From the NCBI RefSeq assembly GCF_018130545.1, contig NZ_JAFCKF010000004.1, positions 445,501 to 509,500 of the forward strand: a stretch of DNA of 64,000 nt, given 5' to 3'. Under the pieces are notes generated by a model. That model was not told the DNA's origin and did no database searches. It saw only the letters and a program-made list of their open reading frames with translations. Position numbers and translations under genes: made by a program. This DNA comes from Bradyrhizobium tropiciagri (lineage in GTDB: Bacteria > Pseudomonadota > Alphaproteobacteria > Rhizobiales > Xanthobacteraceae). Below, one piece after another: positions 51,774-63,642 of the stretch; within the stretch, counting starts at the first letter, position 1, and each line of letters begins with the position of its first letter.

Positions 51774-52855
51774 TCAGGCCATGCGCGAGCGCAGGCGATC
51801 GACCAGCACTGCGGCGATGATGATCACGCCGACCAACGTCTGTTGCCAATAGGAGTTGACCTGCGCGAGCACGAGGCCGTTGCGGATCACCTCGAGCAGC
51901 ACGCAGCCGACGATGGCGCCGAGCGGACCGCCGGCACCGCCGGCGAGATTGGCGCCGCCGATCACGGCGGCGGCAATGACGTTGAGCTCGTAGGACGTCG
52001 CCATGTTCGCCGGCGCCGATCCGAGCCAGCCGCAGATGATGATGCCCTGCAGACCCGCGGCGAGTGCGCAGATCACATAGATCTCGATCTTCACACGCAC
52101 GACCGGGATGCCGGTCAGCGCGGCGGCCTTCTCGTTGCCGCCGATGGCAAAGACGTGGCGGCCGAAGCCGGTGTGGTGCAGCACGACCGCCATCGCGACC
52201 GCGAGAACCACGAGATAGATGAACGGCGCCGGCATGCCGAACACGACGCCAGACGTCAGCGTGTAGAAGTAACTGGCCTCGGGGCCGCTCGGAAAGCTGC
52301 CGCGGCCGTTGGAGACGACGTAGCCGAGGCCGCGCACGATCGAGAGCATGCCGAGCGTGGTGACGAAGGGCGACAGCCCCAGCACCGCGATACAGAAGCC
52401 GTTGATCAGGCCGACGATCAGCGCGACGCCGAGCCCCGCAAGGATCGAGACCAGCAGGATCAAGCCGGGCAAGTTGGCGACCGCAGTCTTGCCGTCAGGG
52501 CCGAGATGCACGAACCAGTCGGCGCCGGGCATGCCCGGTGTCGAGATCTGCGTCATCACCATCGAGGTGATCATCGCGGAGAAGCACATCACCGAGCCGA
52601 CCGAGAGATCGATGCCGCCGGTGATGATGACGAAGGTGACGCCGAGCGTCGCGATGGCGATGAAGGAGAAGTTCTTCGCCACATTCTGGATGTTGCCTTC
52701 GGTGAGGAAATAGGGGCTGGCGAAGTTCATCACCACGAACAGCACCAGCAGCGCGAGCAGCACGTAGCCGGTCTGCGAGGCGAAGAAGCCGGTCTGCCAC
52801 CATCTGGCCTTGCCGACATTGGTGAAGCTGATAGGAGAGTCCAGGGGCGTGGCCA

Positions 52856-52856
<1 letters not shown>
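51774..52856 (-). CDS. Sugar ABC transporter permease 1
   Basis: A 360-residue RbsC-type permease with about ten helices. IATLGVTFVIITGGIDLSVG, followed by SVMCFSAMITS, is the family signature, with LSPFVTTLGMLSIVRGLGYV and AAAVIGGANLAGGAGGPLGA. The ATG at 52856 shares a base with the ATPase stop (TGATG); a GTG at 52859 would overlap further. It forms an importer with the ATPase upstream and the binding protein downstream. Confidence 0.95.
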
Positions 52857-53620
<764 letters not shown>

Positions 53621-53651
53621 GGCTGGCCTCGTTCGGGCATATGCTGGCAGC

Positions 53652-55004
53652 TCAGAAGTGCACCAGCGTGCGCAGACCGAGAATCCAGGCGTTGTCGGTC
53701 TTCACGCCGGCGGCGTTGTAGCCGCGTCCGCCCGGATTGATCACGTACTGGGCGTCGAACTTGAGGTTCATCCAGCCGGTGGCCTGCCATCCGTACCAGG
53801 CTTCGATCGGAACTTCGTTGCCGCCGGCATTGGGCGTGAGCGCGGCCGTGTTTACGTGGGTCGTGCCCACCGCAAAGCCGACTTCGTCGTCCGGACGCCA
53901 TGAGAAGGTGCCGGTGTGCCTGAAGCCCAGGGCGATCTGGTAATCCTGGTACGATGTCCGATGATCAGCGACGGTCGTGTTGAGGAACGTGTACCAGCCC
54001 TGTGCCTTGGGGCCGTCGACGGTCAGGCGCTGCAGGATCGACTCATAGACGCCATAGCGGCCGCGTGAATCTCCGAGATTCTGATCCGAGACGCCACCGA
54101 TGCCGGGCGAGATCGCGATGATACCCGGCAGGTTACCGTCGATCGTCGAGGCGTTGTCATACCAGCCGCCGAAGCGCCAGGTCCCGTTCAGCGGACCGCT
54201 CGGCGCCCAGACCACCTCGACCGGCACCAATACGCCGGAGGCGGGGCTCGATCCGGGAACGCCGGGCAGGAAGTAGACGCTGGAGTCCGACGTCGTCAGA
54301 TAGTTCGGATTGGCGTCGTAGACGCCGACCGACAGCTGCCATTCCTTGGTGAAGTTGTAGTGAACGACACCGCCCCACTGGCTCACTGGCCAATTGTAGA
54401 TGTAGCCGCCCTGGATGTTGCCGGGCTGACCGCCGCAGAACGTCAGGTTGATGAATTCGCACAGGCCGAAGAAGAAGTCGGAGCCGACCGGAAGACGGCC
54501 GCCCTTGAGTTCGAGGCGATCATCGAACAGCTTCTGCGACCAATAGAGTTCGGTGAGGCGCAGAATGTTGCCGCGCCCGAACACTTCGTTGGTCAGCTGC
54601 AAGGCGGGAATGCCCGCGTCGTCATTCAGATTGTGGCCGAAGCGATCGACCAGCGTCAGGCCGACGGTGGCGCCTTGGATGCCAACGAGCTTCGCCATAT
54701 CGAACTTGGCCTGGAAAAACAGCTGTCCGGCATTGGCCCCGGTGTTCTTGTTGCCTCCCGACAGATTGCCGACCGCTTCGTCGCCCAGCGTCAGGGCCAG
54801 CGAGATGCCGCGCTCCTTCAGCTGCGTCCTGCCGAGATCGCCGAACAGATACGGTCTCGTCCAGAAATCGTCGGTCTCCGTGTAAGGCACAGGCGGAGCC
54901 TTCGTTAACAGATCGGCAGCATGCGCGCCGCCGCCGCCGAACAGAGATAACAAGGCGATCCCCACGCCGCACGCCCGCGCGGTGTTCACAGACCAAAGTG
55001 ACAT
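53652..55004 (-). CDS. Carbohydrate-selective porin, OprB family
   Basis: A 450-residue outer-membrane porin precursor with a signal peptide to about residue 29 (AHAAD). Family-like segments include GDLGRTQLKERGISLALTLG, LRLTELYWSQKLFDDRLELK, GRLPVGSDFFF and the final WILGLRTLVHF, with aromatic C-terminal Phe as required for insertion. It would admit the sugar through the outer membrane. It stands 31 bp ahead of the ATPase gene, heading a porin-ATPase-permease-binding-protein run. Confidence 0.93.
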   Translation of the reverse strand: MSLWSVNTARACGVGIALLSLFGGGGAHAADLLTKAPPVPYTETDDFWTRPYLFGDLGRTQLKERGISLALTLGDEAVGNLSGGNKNTGANAGQLFFQAKFDMAKLVGIQGATVGLTLVDRFGHNLNDDAGIPALQLTNEVFGRGNILRLTELYWSQKLFDDRLELKGGRLPVGSDFFFGLCEFINLTFCGGQPGNIQGGYIYNWPVSQWGGVVHYNFTKEWQLSVGVYDANPNYLTTSDSSVYFLPGVPGSSPASGVLVPVEVVWAPSGPLNGTWRFGGWYDNASTIDGNLPGIIAISPGIGGVSDQNLGDSRGRYGVYESILQRLTVDGPKAQGWYTFLNTTVADHRTSYQDYQIALGFRHTGTFSWRPDDEVGFAVGTTHVNTAALTPNAGGNEVPIEAWYGWQATGWMNLKFDAQYVINPGGRGYNAAGVKTDNAWILGLRTLVHF

Positions 55005-55106
55005 TTTTCTGCACTCCCAGCGTCCCCGGCTTTGTCCATTTTTGTGTCACGTCCCCGCCCAAAGCCCTTCAGCCTGGAACGTGCCGCGTTTCAGTTTGTC
55101 GACCCA

Positions 55107-55241
55107 TCAACTTGAGATAGAAACTGTACCCACGCCAAAGCCCTTCAGGATGCGCGCAATGGTCTGTCCGTAGCCCGGGCCGGCCGTGCCCGCTGCGCCA
55201 ATCCGAACGCGAACTCCTTGTGCTCCATCAATCCAGCGCAT
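55107..55241 (-). CDS. Small ORF between the two importers, possible remnant
   Basis: A 44-residue frame with AGGGGAG six bases before the ATG. The protein is GAQGVRVRIGAAGTAGPGYG, then QTIARILKGFGV. The Gly-rich stretch followed by RILKGFG resembles the start of an NAD-binding fold, so it may be the remainder of a sugar-related dehydrogenase, or a real short peptide. It is 71 bp downstream of the second permease on the same strand. Confidence 0.35.
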   Translation of the reverse strand: MRWIDGAQGVRVRIGAAGTAGPGYGQTIARILKGFGVGTVSISS

Positions 55242-55312
55242 CGAACTCCCCTTGTTCCTCTACTCAAGTCGCCGCGACCGTATTCCCGTCGCCGGCTGTG
55301 CTTATCGAGCCG

Positions 55313-56364
55313 TCATGCCTGATCGCCCGTCGTCGTTGGCAGCGCCGCGCCGCGCGAGGCTGCGTTTTGCAGAATGGTGCTGTCCTTCTTCGGTGCGGTG
55401 CGGGCGAGGCCCGCCAGCGCAGCCTTGCGCCGTCGGCGGGCCTGCAATTGCTGGTCCGCCAGCACGCCGATCAGGATCACGGTTCCCATCACCGCGAAGT
55501 TCAGCGAATTGGGAATGCCCAGGATATTCACCAGGTTCTGCAGCACCTGTAGCAACGCCGTGCCCAGCACGATGCCGAGAATCGAGCCTTCGCCGCCGCG
55601 CAGGCTGCAGCCGCCGAGAACCGCCGCCGCGATCGCATAGAGCTCGTAGAAATTGCCGAATGAGCTCGGCGAGACCGAGTTGGTATAGAAGACGAACATC
55701 ACGGTCGACACGCCGGCGAGCACGCCGCTGATGACATAGGCGGTCGCGATCACGAGATTGGTGTTGATGCCGGAGAAGCGCGCCGCTTCCTCGTTCTTGC
55801 CCACGGCATAGAGCCAGCGTCCGTAGACCGAACGATGCAGCAGCACGCCGAGGATCAGCGCAAGCACGATCAGGAAGATGAAGGTGTTCGGGATACCCGC
55901 GACATTGCCGGAGGCGATGTTGCTCAGCGTGCTGGCCTCGTCACCGTAGCCGAAGCCGCGGGTCGAATCGCTGGTGTAGTAGCGCGCTGCGCCGCGATAG
56001 ATCAAAAGCCCGCACAGCGTCACGATGAAGGGTTGCATCTTCAGCCGGGTGATCAGGAAGCCCTGGATGCCGCCGAGCCCAAGCCCGCCCAACAGGACCA
56101 GCAACAACGCGAACGGCCAGGGCACCTGATAGGTCGTCAGCAGGTCGATGAAGACGACGCCGAGTAGCGCGAACATCGAGCCGAGCGAGAGATCGATGCC
56201 GCCTGTGATGATGACGAGCCCTTCACCCAGCGCGAACACACCGAACAGGCCGATCAGATTGGCCATGTTCAGCAGGTTCACGAATGACAGGAAGGCCGGG
56301 TTGATTGCGCCGGTGATGGCGGAGATCACCGCCAGCAGCAAGAACAGGCCGAGTTCCTTCTTCA

Positions 56365-56368
<4 letters not shown>
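55313..56368 (-). CDS. Sugar ABC transporter permease 2
   Basis: A 351-residue RbsC-type permease. LGEGLVIITGGIDLSLGSMF is the signature, with LKMQPFIVTLCGLLIYRGAA and AAAVLGGCSLRGGEGSILGI. The C-terminal 40 residues are a polar Lys/Arg/Ala tail. Its start overlaps the stop of the double ATPase (ATGA at 56365-56368), a tight operon. Confidence 0.95.
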
Positions 56369-57891
<1,523 letters not shown>

Positions 57892-57910
57892 TCGGCATGT
57901 CCTCCTGCAC

Positions 57911-57939
57911 CCGCCCGGCCGCCTGTGGCAGCCGGGCGG
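57911..57939 (-). promoter_or_regulatory. Intercistronic stem-loop after binding protein 2
   Basis: CCGCCCGGC (57911-57919) and GCCGGGCGG (57931-57939) form a perfect 9-bp stem between the binding-protein stop (57955) and the ATPase start (57891). Such stems commonly keep binding-protein mRNA more abundant than the membrane parts. Confidence 0.65.
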
Positions 57940-57954
57940 TGATGCCGACTGAAG

Positions 57955-58920
57955 TTACTTCTTCAGCAGTTCCTTCATCTGGCCGGCGAACTCCGCGACA
58001 TTGGTCTTGCTGATCACCTTGGTCGGCACGATCAGCTTGCTGTCCTTCGGAATCCAGGATTTGTCGCCGTTCAACGTCTTGATGATGTTGGTGGCGGAGA
58101 GATAGCCGAACTCGTAGGGCTGCTGTACGACCGTGGATTCGATCGTGCCGTCGGAAATGCCGCGCAGCGTGCGCTGGTCCTCGTCGAAGCCGACGATCTT
58201 CACCTTGCCGGCCTTGCCCGCGGCCTTCACCGCGTCATAGATCAGCGGCGTTTCGTAGCTCCACAGCCCGGACAGCAGTGCGATGTCGGGATATTTGACG
58301 AGCACGTTCTCCATGTTCGCCTTGGCCTTGGCGAAGTCGACCTGGTCGGTGAACACGTCGACCAGCTCGACCTTGGTGCCGGCGATCGCTTCCTTGATGC
58401 CCTGGACGCGCTCGCGGGCATTGTCGGCATCCATCGTGCCGACGAACAGCGCGATCTTGCCGCCGTTCGGCAGCGCCTTCTTGATCTCCTCGCCGGCCTG
58501 CCGCCCGGCGGCGACGTTGTCGGTGCCGATATAGGCAAGGCGATTGCTCTGTGGCGCGTCGCTGTCGGTCGTGATCAGCACGGTCTTGGCGGCAACCTTG
58601 TTGAGCTCTTCGGTTGCATGCGGTGCATCGTCGACCGAGATCGAGATGCCGGCGACGCCGCGCACCAGCAGATCGTCCAGTTCGCGGCGCTGGCCGGCCG
58701 CCGTCCCTTCATTGGTGACGATCAGCTCGATATTGTATTCCGGGTGTTCCTTCTGCGCCTTCTCAAGCCCGCGGCCTGCGATGGTCCAGAAGTCGGCGGC
58801 GACATTGGTCACCAGCGCGATGGTTTTTTTCTGCTGTGCCTGTGCTACCCCCGTTGTCATCGCGAGCGCGGCTGCGCCCGCCAATAGCGGCACGATCAAT
58901 CTTTTCATTGAGTCATTCAT
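57955..58920 (-). CDS. Sugar ABC transporter substrate-binding protein 2
   Basis: A 321-residue periplasmic sugar-binding protein of ribose type. A signal peptide ends near residue 28 (AQAQQ). It continues with TIALVTNVAADFWTIAGRGL, DDLLVRGVAGISISVDDAPH, LITTDSDAPQSNRLAYIGTD, VKIVGFDEDQRTLRGI and VVQQPYEFGYL. The ATG at 58920 has GGAGG five bases upstream; a GTG two codons earlier would clash with that site. It is divergent from the ROK regulator. Confidence 0.95.
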   Translation of the reverse strand: MNDSMKRLIVPLLAGAAALAMTTGVAQAQQKKTIALVTNVAADFWTIAGRGLEKAQKEHPEYNIELIVTNEGTAAGQRRELDDLLVRGVAGISISVDDAPHATEELNKVAAKTVLITTDSDAPQSNRLAYIGTDNVAAGRQAGEEIKKALPNGGKIALFVGTMDADNARERVQGIKEAIAGTKVELVDVFTDQVDFAKAKANMENVLVKYPDIALLSGLWSYETPLIYDAVKAAGKAGKVKIVGFDEDQRTLRGISDGTIESTVVQQPYEFGYLSATNIIKTLNGDKSWIPKDSKLIVPTKVISKTNVAEFAGQMKELLKK

Positions 58921-58996
58921 ATGCACCTCCCTGACGACACCCCCGGCGAGGGGATTTCACGCTCGGCGCTTTTCACGCCTTATTTTATTCACGTAA

Positions 58997-59008
58997 CTAA
59001 TAAATTAG
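58997..59008. promoter_or_regulatory. Putative ROK operator
   Basis: CTAAT-AA-ATTAG is a 12-bp perfect dyad in the AT-rich 240-bp gap between the divergent binding-protein and ROK genes, 77 bp from the former. AT-rich dyads such as this are usual for ROK/XylR-type repressors. Binding is inferred. Confidence 0.5.
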
Positions 59009-59161
59009 CGCGACAAAATGTCCAGTCAAGGATGTTCAATCCGGTATCTTCAAGCAATAATAGTATGATGGTGATGTATTTTCGCCGCTGTCGGCCATTT
59101 TTGACCAACTTCTGAGCCTCGTACGTTGAATAATTTTATCAAGCGAATTAAAAAAGCCGGC

Positions 59162-60433
59162 ATGAACGAGCAGTCCGAACCGCTGAGACGTGCTTCAAGT
59201 GTGGCTCGCGGATCGAGCCGCGGCCGTCTCGTCGAGGTTTTGCGGCGCCAGGGGCCATTGCCGCGCGTCGAACTCGCACGCAGCACCGGGCTGAGCTTCC
59301 CCGCCATTTCCGCGATCACGTCGAAGCTGATGGCGGAAGACCTGCTGTGCGAAGCCGAGCCGGATGCGGCGACGTCGTGGACCGACGATGGCGATGAGGA
59401 CGATGCGGATGGGCTGAACGGCCGCCGTCGCGGCCGGCCGGCGGTCCTGCTCACCCTCAATCCCGAATTCGGCCGCATCATCGCAGTCTCGCTGCGCATG
59501 AACCTGATCGAGACGTTGATCGCCGATTTCAGCGGCTCTGCGCTGGCGCAGGCGCGACTTGAACTCACGACGCGCGGGCTCGATGCCGGTGCGTTGTGCG
59601 ATCTCGTCATCGCGCAGATCGGGGCCATGCTCGATGAGACGGCCACGCCGCGAGACCGGCTGCTCGGCATCGGGATCGCATTGCAGGGCATCGTCGACGC
59701 CGATTCCGGCCGGCACCTGTGGAGCCCGGCGCTGTCGATCACCGACGTCGAACTGGCCAAGCCGGTGCGTGAGGCATTCGGCGTCGAAGTGGTGATGGCG
59801 AACGATGCGGTCGCCGTTGCGCTGGCGCTTGCGGCCGCCGAACCGGCACTGGCGCAGGGCCTCACCGCCACGATCATGGTGGGGCATGGCGTCGGCATGG
59901 GCATCGTTGTCGACGGCGAAGCGCGCTGGGGAGCGGGTGCGGGCAGTGAGATCGGCCATGTCAAATTGGCGATGAACGGTCCGCAATGCCGCTGCGGTCA
60001 GCGCGGCTGTATCGAGGCCCATCTTGCCGACTATGCCCTGTATCGCGATGCCCGCACTTTCCTCGACCTGCCGCCAGCGGTGTCGCAGCAGCCGTCCGAA
60101 GCGCAGATGGCGCTGTTGCGGGCACGTGCACGCGCCGGAGACCCTCGTCTCGAGCAGCTATTCCGCCAGGCAGGCCACGCGCTGGCCGAAGCGGTCGCCA
60201 CGACGATTTCGGTGTTGCGTCCCGATCATCTCATCCTCGCAGGTCCTGGCCTGGAGGCATTCGACATGATGCGCCGTGCCTATGAGGAGCGGCTCGATCA
60301 TGCGGTGCTGCCGTGGCTGCTCAAGTCCACGGCGATCCATGTGCGTCCCAGCGAGTCGGCGACGATTGTCGACGGCATGGTGCGGCGGACGCTGCGGGTC
60401 GTGGACCTGAACCACATGGAGACGACCGAGTGA
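59162..60433 (+). CDS. ROK-family transcriptional repressor
   Basis: A 423-residue ROK protein: an N-terminal winged HTH (about 20-70, VELARSTGLSFPAISAITSK), then a linker, then the ROK sugar-kinase-like domain with the zinc motif CRCGQRGCIEAH and the GHGVGMGIVVDGEARWG stretch before it. These repressors release DNA on binding a sugar. It is divergent from importer 2 and 72 bp before the SDR gene, so it likely governs both. ATG 59162 is chosen; a TTG 36 bp earlier gives a poor extension. Confidence 0.94.
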   Translation: MNEQSEPLRRASSVARGSSRGRLVEVLRRQGPLPRVELARSTGLSFPAISAITSKLMAEDLLCEAEPDAATSWTDDGDEDDADGLNGRRRGRPAVLLTLNPEFGRIIAVSLRMNLIETLIADFSGSALAQARLELTTRGLDAGALCDLVIAQIGAMLDETATPRDRLLGIGIALQGIVDADSGRHLWSPALSITDVELAKPVREAFGVEVVMANDAVAVALALAAAEPALAQGLTATIMVGHGVGMGIVVDGEARWGAGAGSEIGHVKLAMNGPQCRCGQRGCIEAHLADYALYRDARTFLDLPPAVSQQPSEAQMALLRARARAGDPRLEQLFRQAGHALAEAVATTISVLRPDHLILAGPGLEAFDMMRRAYEERLDHAVLPWLLKSTAIHVRPSESATIVDGMVRRTLRVVDLNHMETTE

Positions 60434-60505
60434 ATTTCGGGAGTTGTGGCGCGCTGTCGAGCCGCAGCTAAGCAACCGACGCGCTTCAGGCGTCAAATCG
60501 AGAGT

Positions 60506-61270
60506 ATGCCAATGCAGGGTGCCATCTATCCAAGCCTCAAGGACCGGACCGTACTGGTAACCGGTGGCGGTTCCGGCATCGGCGAGGCCATCGTCCGCCA
60601 GTTCGTCAACCAGGGCGCGCGGGTCGGATTCATCGATATCGATCAGACCGCATCAAAGCAGCTGCTTGCCAGCCTGCCGGCGCAATCCCGCGTCCATTTC
60701 GAGCACGCCGATCTGCGCGACATCGCGGTCCTGCGACGCGCGGTCGCCGGCATTCGCGAGGCGCTCGGGCCGATTACCATCCTGGTCAACAATGCGGCCC
60801 GCGACGACCGTCACGCGATCGAGGACGTCACGCCGGAATATTGGGACGAGCGGTTCGCCACCAATCTGAAGCATCAGTTCTTCGCGGCCCAAGCCGTCGC
60901 ACCGGACATGAAACAGGCCGGCGGCGGTTCGATCATCAACATGGGCTCGGTGAGCTGGGTGATCGGCCAGGGCAACATGCCCTGCTACACGACCGCCAAG
61001 TCGGCGGTGCAGGGGCTTACCCGTGCGCTGGCGCGTGACCTCGGGCCGAACAATGTGCGGGTCAATTCCATCCTGCCCGGATGGATCATGACGCAGCGGC
61101 AGCAGGACAATTGGTTGACGCCCGAAGGCGTGGCCGAACTGATGCAGCGGCAATGCCTCAAGCGCAAGCTGGTGCCCGATGACATCGCTCGCGTCGTGCT
61201 GTTCTTCGCCGCTGACGACAGCGGCGCCTGCACCAACCAGAACTACATCGTCGACGGCGGCTGGGTCTGA
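60506..61270 (+). CDS. SDR, aldose 1-dehydrogenase (XylB-like)
   Basis: A 254-residue short-chain dehydrogenase. The NAD motif TGGGSGIG lies at residues 19-26, then NNAARDDRH, GSVSWVIGQG (Ser) and YTTAK (Tyr/Lys). From memory it resembles Caulobacter D-xylose 1-dehydrogenase: AIYPSLK, the DDRH block, YWDERFATNLKHQFF, RALARDLGPNNVRV and TPEG...QCLK. It would oxidise a pentose or similar aldose to a lactone. The neighbouring sugar importers support that; the exact sugar is not known. A second ATG (60512) is possible. Confidence 0.9.
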   Translation: MPMQGAIYPSLKDRTVLVTGGGSGIGEAIVRQFVNQGARVGFIDIDQTASKQLLASLPAQSRVHFEHADLRDIAVLRRAVAGIREALGPITILVNNAARDDRHAIEDVTPEYWDERFATNLKHQFFAAQAVAPDMKQAGGGSIINMGSVSWVIGQGNMPCYTTAKSAVQGLTRALARDLGPNNVRVNSILPGWIMTQRQQDNWLTPEGVAELMQRQCLKRKLVPDDIARVVLFFAADDSGACTNQNYIVDGGWV

Positions 61271-61275
61271 CGACC

Positions 61276-63627
61276 TCAGTGTGGGCGGATCAGATTATCC
61301 GCCCATTTGTCGGCGATGTGGGGAAGCGTCAGCTCCGGCTTTCGATCGAGCAGGAGTTCGAGCACGCGTGGCGGCGTCAGCGGCAGCGCCTGGACGCGCT
61401 TGCCCGTGGCGTTCGCAACAGCGCAGGCAACGGCCGCGCCGACATTCAGGATCGGCACCTCGCCGGCGCCCTTGGTGCCGAGCGGTCCGATTGACGGCGC
61501 CCCTTCGTAAAGATTGATCTCGACCGGCACGACATCGAGCGCCAGTGGCACCCGATAGGTCTCGAAGCCGTTCTGGCAGACGCGGCCGTTGTCGCCGATC
61601 GTGACCTCCTCGTGCAGGGCATAACCGAGCCCCTGCACGACACCGCCCTGGATCTGGCCATGGATGGCGCGCGGATTTAGCGCCCGGCCGACGTCCTGCA
61701 CCACGCGATAGCTGAGCACCTCGACATGTCCGGTTTCCGGATCGACGGCGACCTCACAGTCGTGCACCGCGAACACCGGGATATCGATCGCGTCGATGAA
61801 ATGCCCGGCGACGCAGCCGGGCATCGCCGGCACGCCCGCGCCGGTGAAGGCGCCGGTGCCTGAAACCGGACCACCCACCGTCTGGGCGCGGGTCGCGACT
61901 TCGGCGACCGTGCGGCCCGAGCCCGGCGCGCCCGCGATCTCGATCCGCCCGTCGCGCATCACGAGATCATCGGGCGCGGCCTCGATCATGTCGGCGGCGA
62001 CCTTCAGGAGCTTGGTGCGCACCTCCTGCGCCGCCGACAGGCTGGCGGCGCCGAGCGAGACCGTGGTGCGGCCGCCGCCGACGCCGACATCGTAGCCGGC
62101 CGCATCGGTATCGGCCGCGCGGACGATGACGTGCTCGGGCGCGATACCGAGCGTACTGGCGACGATCTGCGGCAGGCTCTGCATCATCGAGCCGGATCCG
62201 ATCTCGACACCCGACGTGACCAGCGTCACCGTGCCGTCGGCATTCATGTTCACCGTCGCCGCGGAGGGGCCGACGAACACGAACCAGGTGCCGACGGTGG
62301 TTGCGCGTCCGTGGAGCCTGCCGTCGCTGCGCGCCGGCGGCAGCGTCGTCGCATCGCGCAGCGTATCCATCCGATCGAGCATCGGGCCGAGCACATTGCT
62401 TTCGAACACCTGGCCGGTGGCGCCGAGATCCTTGTCGCCGAGCACGTTGCGGCGGCGGAAGGCCAGCGGATCCATGCCGATCCTTGAAGCGATCTCGTCG
62501 GTGTGCCGCTCCAGTGCAAACGTGTTGTAGACGCCGTTGCAGCAGCGGAAGGCGCCGTTCGGTGTCGTGTTGGTGTAAACCGCGCGCGAGACCATGCGCA
62601 CGTTCTCAAGCTTGTAGTTGCCGCCGAGCGTGTGTGCGGTCATGGTGGTCAGGAATATCTGTTCGCCGCCATAGGCGCCGCAATCCATCAGCACGACCGC
62701 TTCGCGGCCCACGATGTCGCCCTCCCGCGTCACCGCCGAGCGAATCCGGATGTCCGCGTTCTCGCGGAACAGGCAGGTCAGCATCTCCTCCTCGCGCGAA
62801 TTGACCAGGCGCACCGGCCGGCCGCTGGCGCGGGCGAGCAGGGCGGCGAAGGGTTCGACCGCCAGATCGAATTTGAGACCGAAGCCACCGCCGACCGGCG
62901 GCACGGTGACGCGGACCTGCGATGCCGGCACGCCCAGCAGGCGCGCGGTCGCGTTGCGGATGCTCCAGGGAACCTGCGTCGAGGTCTCGATGTGGAACCG
63001 CCCGTCCTCATAGCTCGCGACCACCGCGCGCGGCTCGAACGCCACGTGGTTCTGCCGGCCGACGCGAAAGCAGCTCTCGACGATCTCGACGTCAGGCCGG
63101 GCAAAGGCGGCATCGACGTCGCCGCGCACGACGGTTGCTTCCCAGGCAACGTTGCCGCCACGCGCGCCGCCTTCGAGCAACACCTCATAGCTGCGCCAGT
63201 CCGGATGAACCAGGGTTGCATCGGGTGCCAGCGCATCCGCCATGGTCAATATCGCGGGCAGCGGTTCGATCTCCACCTCGATCGCCGCCAGCGCGGCCTG
63301 TGCCTGCGCCAATGTGACGGCGGCAACCGCGGCGAGTGGTTCGCCATCGTAGCGAATGACGTCGCGGGCGAAGAGCGGGTGATCGGCGATGCCGATCCCG
63401 ATCATGCCGGGCGCGTCGGTGGCAGTGACGATCGCGCGTACGCCCGGTATGCGGGCGGCCCGCGACGTATCGAGACGAACGATCCGTCCCGAGGGCACGG
63501 TGGCACGCAGCACCGCAGCGTGCAGCATGCCCGGAAGATACCGATCGATGGTGTAGCGCGTACGGCCGCGCAGCTTGTCGGCGGCGTCACGTCGGCGCAA
63601 ATCCATCGTCGCGGAAACATCGGACAT
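61276..63627 (-). CDS. Molybdopterin-binding subunit of xanthine dehydrogenase family
   Basis: A 783-residue large subunit of the xanthine oxidase / aldehyde oxidase / CO-dehydrogenase-like family, with all Ald_Xan_dh_C regions: FRVGRQNHVAFEPRAVVASY, VPPVGGGFGLKFDLAVEPFA, NGAFRCCNGVYNTFALERH and, near the end, the catalytic Glu in LGTKGAGEVPILNVGAAVAC. It is not a CO dehydrogenase, since the Cys-loop differs, and could act on an aldehyde, aldose or N-heterocycle. It is convergent with the SDR gene with only six bases between stops. The 2Fe-2S gene precedes it; the FAD subunit is not in the window. Confidence 0.93.
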   Translation of the reverse strand: MSDVSATMDLRRRDAADKLRGRTRYTIDRYLPGMLHAAVLRATVPSGRIVRLDTSRAARIPGVRAIVTATDAPGMIGIGIADHPLFARDVIRYDGEPLAAVAAVTLAQAQAALAAIEVEIEPLPAILTMADALAPDATLVHPDWRSYEVLLEGGARGGNVAWEATVVRGDVDAAFARPDVEIVESCFRVGRQNHVAFEPRAVVASYEDGRFHIETSTQVPWSIRNATARLLGVPASQVRVTVPPVGGGFGLKFDLAVEPFAALLARASGRPVRLVNSREEEMLTCLFRENADIRIRSAVTREGDIVGREAVVLMDCGAYGGEQIFLTTMTAHTLGGNYKLENVRMVSRAVYTNTTPNGAFRCCNGVYNTFALERHTDEIASRIGMDPLAFRRRNVLGDKDLGATGQVFESNVLGPMLDRMDTLRDATTLPPARSDGRLHGRATTVGTWFVFVGPSAATVNMNADGTVTLVTSGVEIGSGSMMQSLPQIVASTLGIAPEHVIVRAADTDAAGYDVGVGGGRTTVSLGAASLSAAQEVRTKLLKVAADMIEAAPDDLVMRDGRIEIAGAPGSGRTVAEVATRAQTVGGPVSGTGAFTGAGVPAMPGCVAGHFIDAIDIPVFAVHDCEVAVDPETGHVEVLSYRVVQDVGRALNPRAIHGQIQGGVVQGLGYALHEEVTIGDNGRVCQNGFETYRVPLALDVVPVEINLYEGAPSIGPLGTKGAGEVPILNVGAAVACAVANATGKRVQALPLTPPRVLELLLDRKPELTLPHIADKWADNLIRPH

Positions 63628-63642
63628 CTCTGCGCCTCCCGA

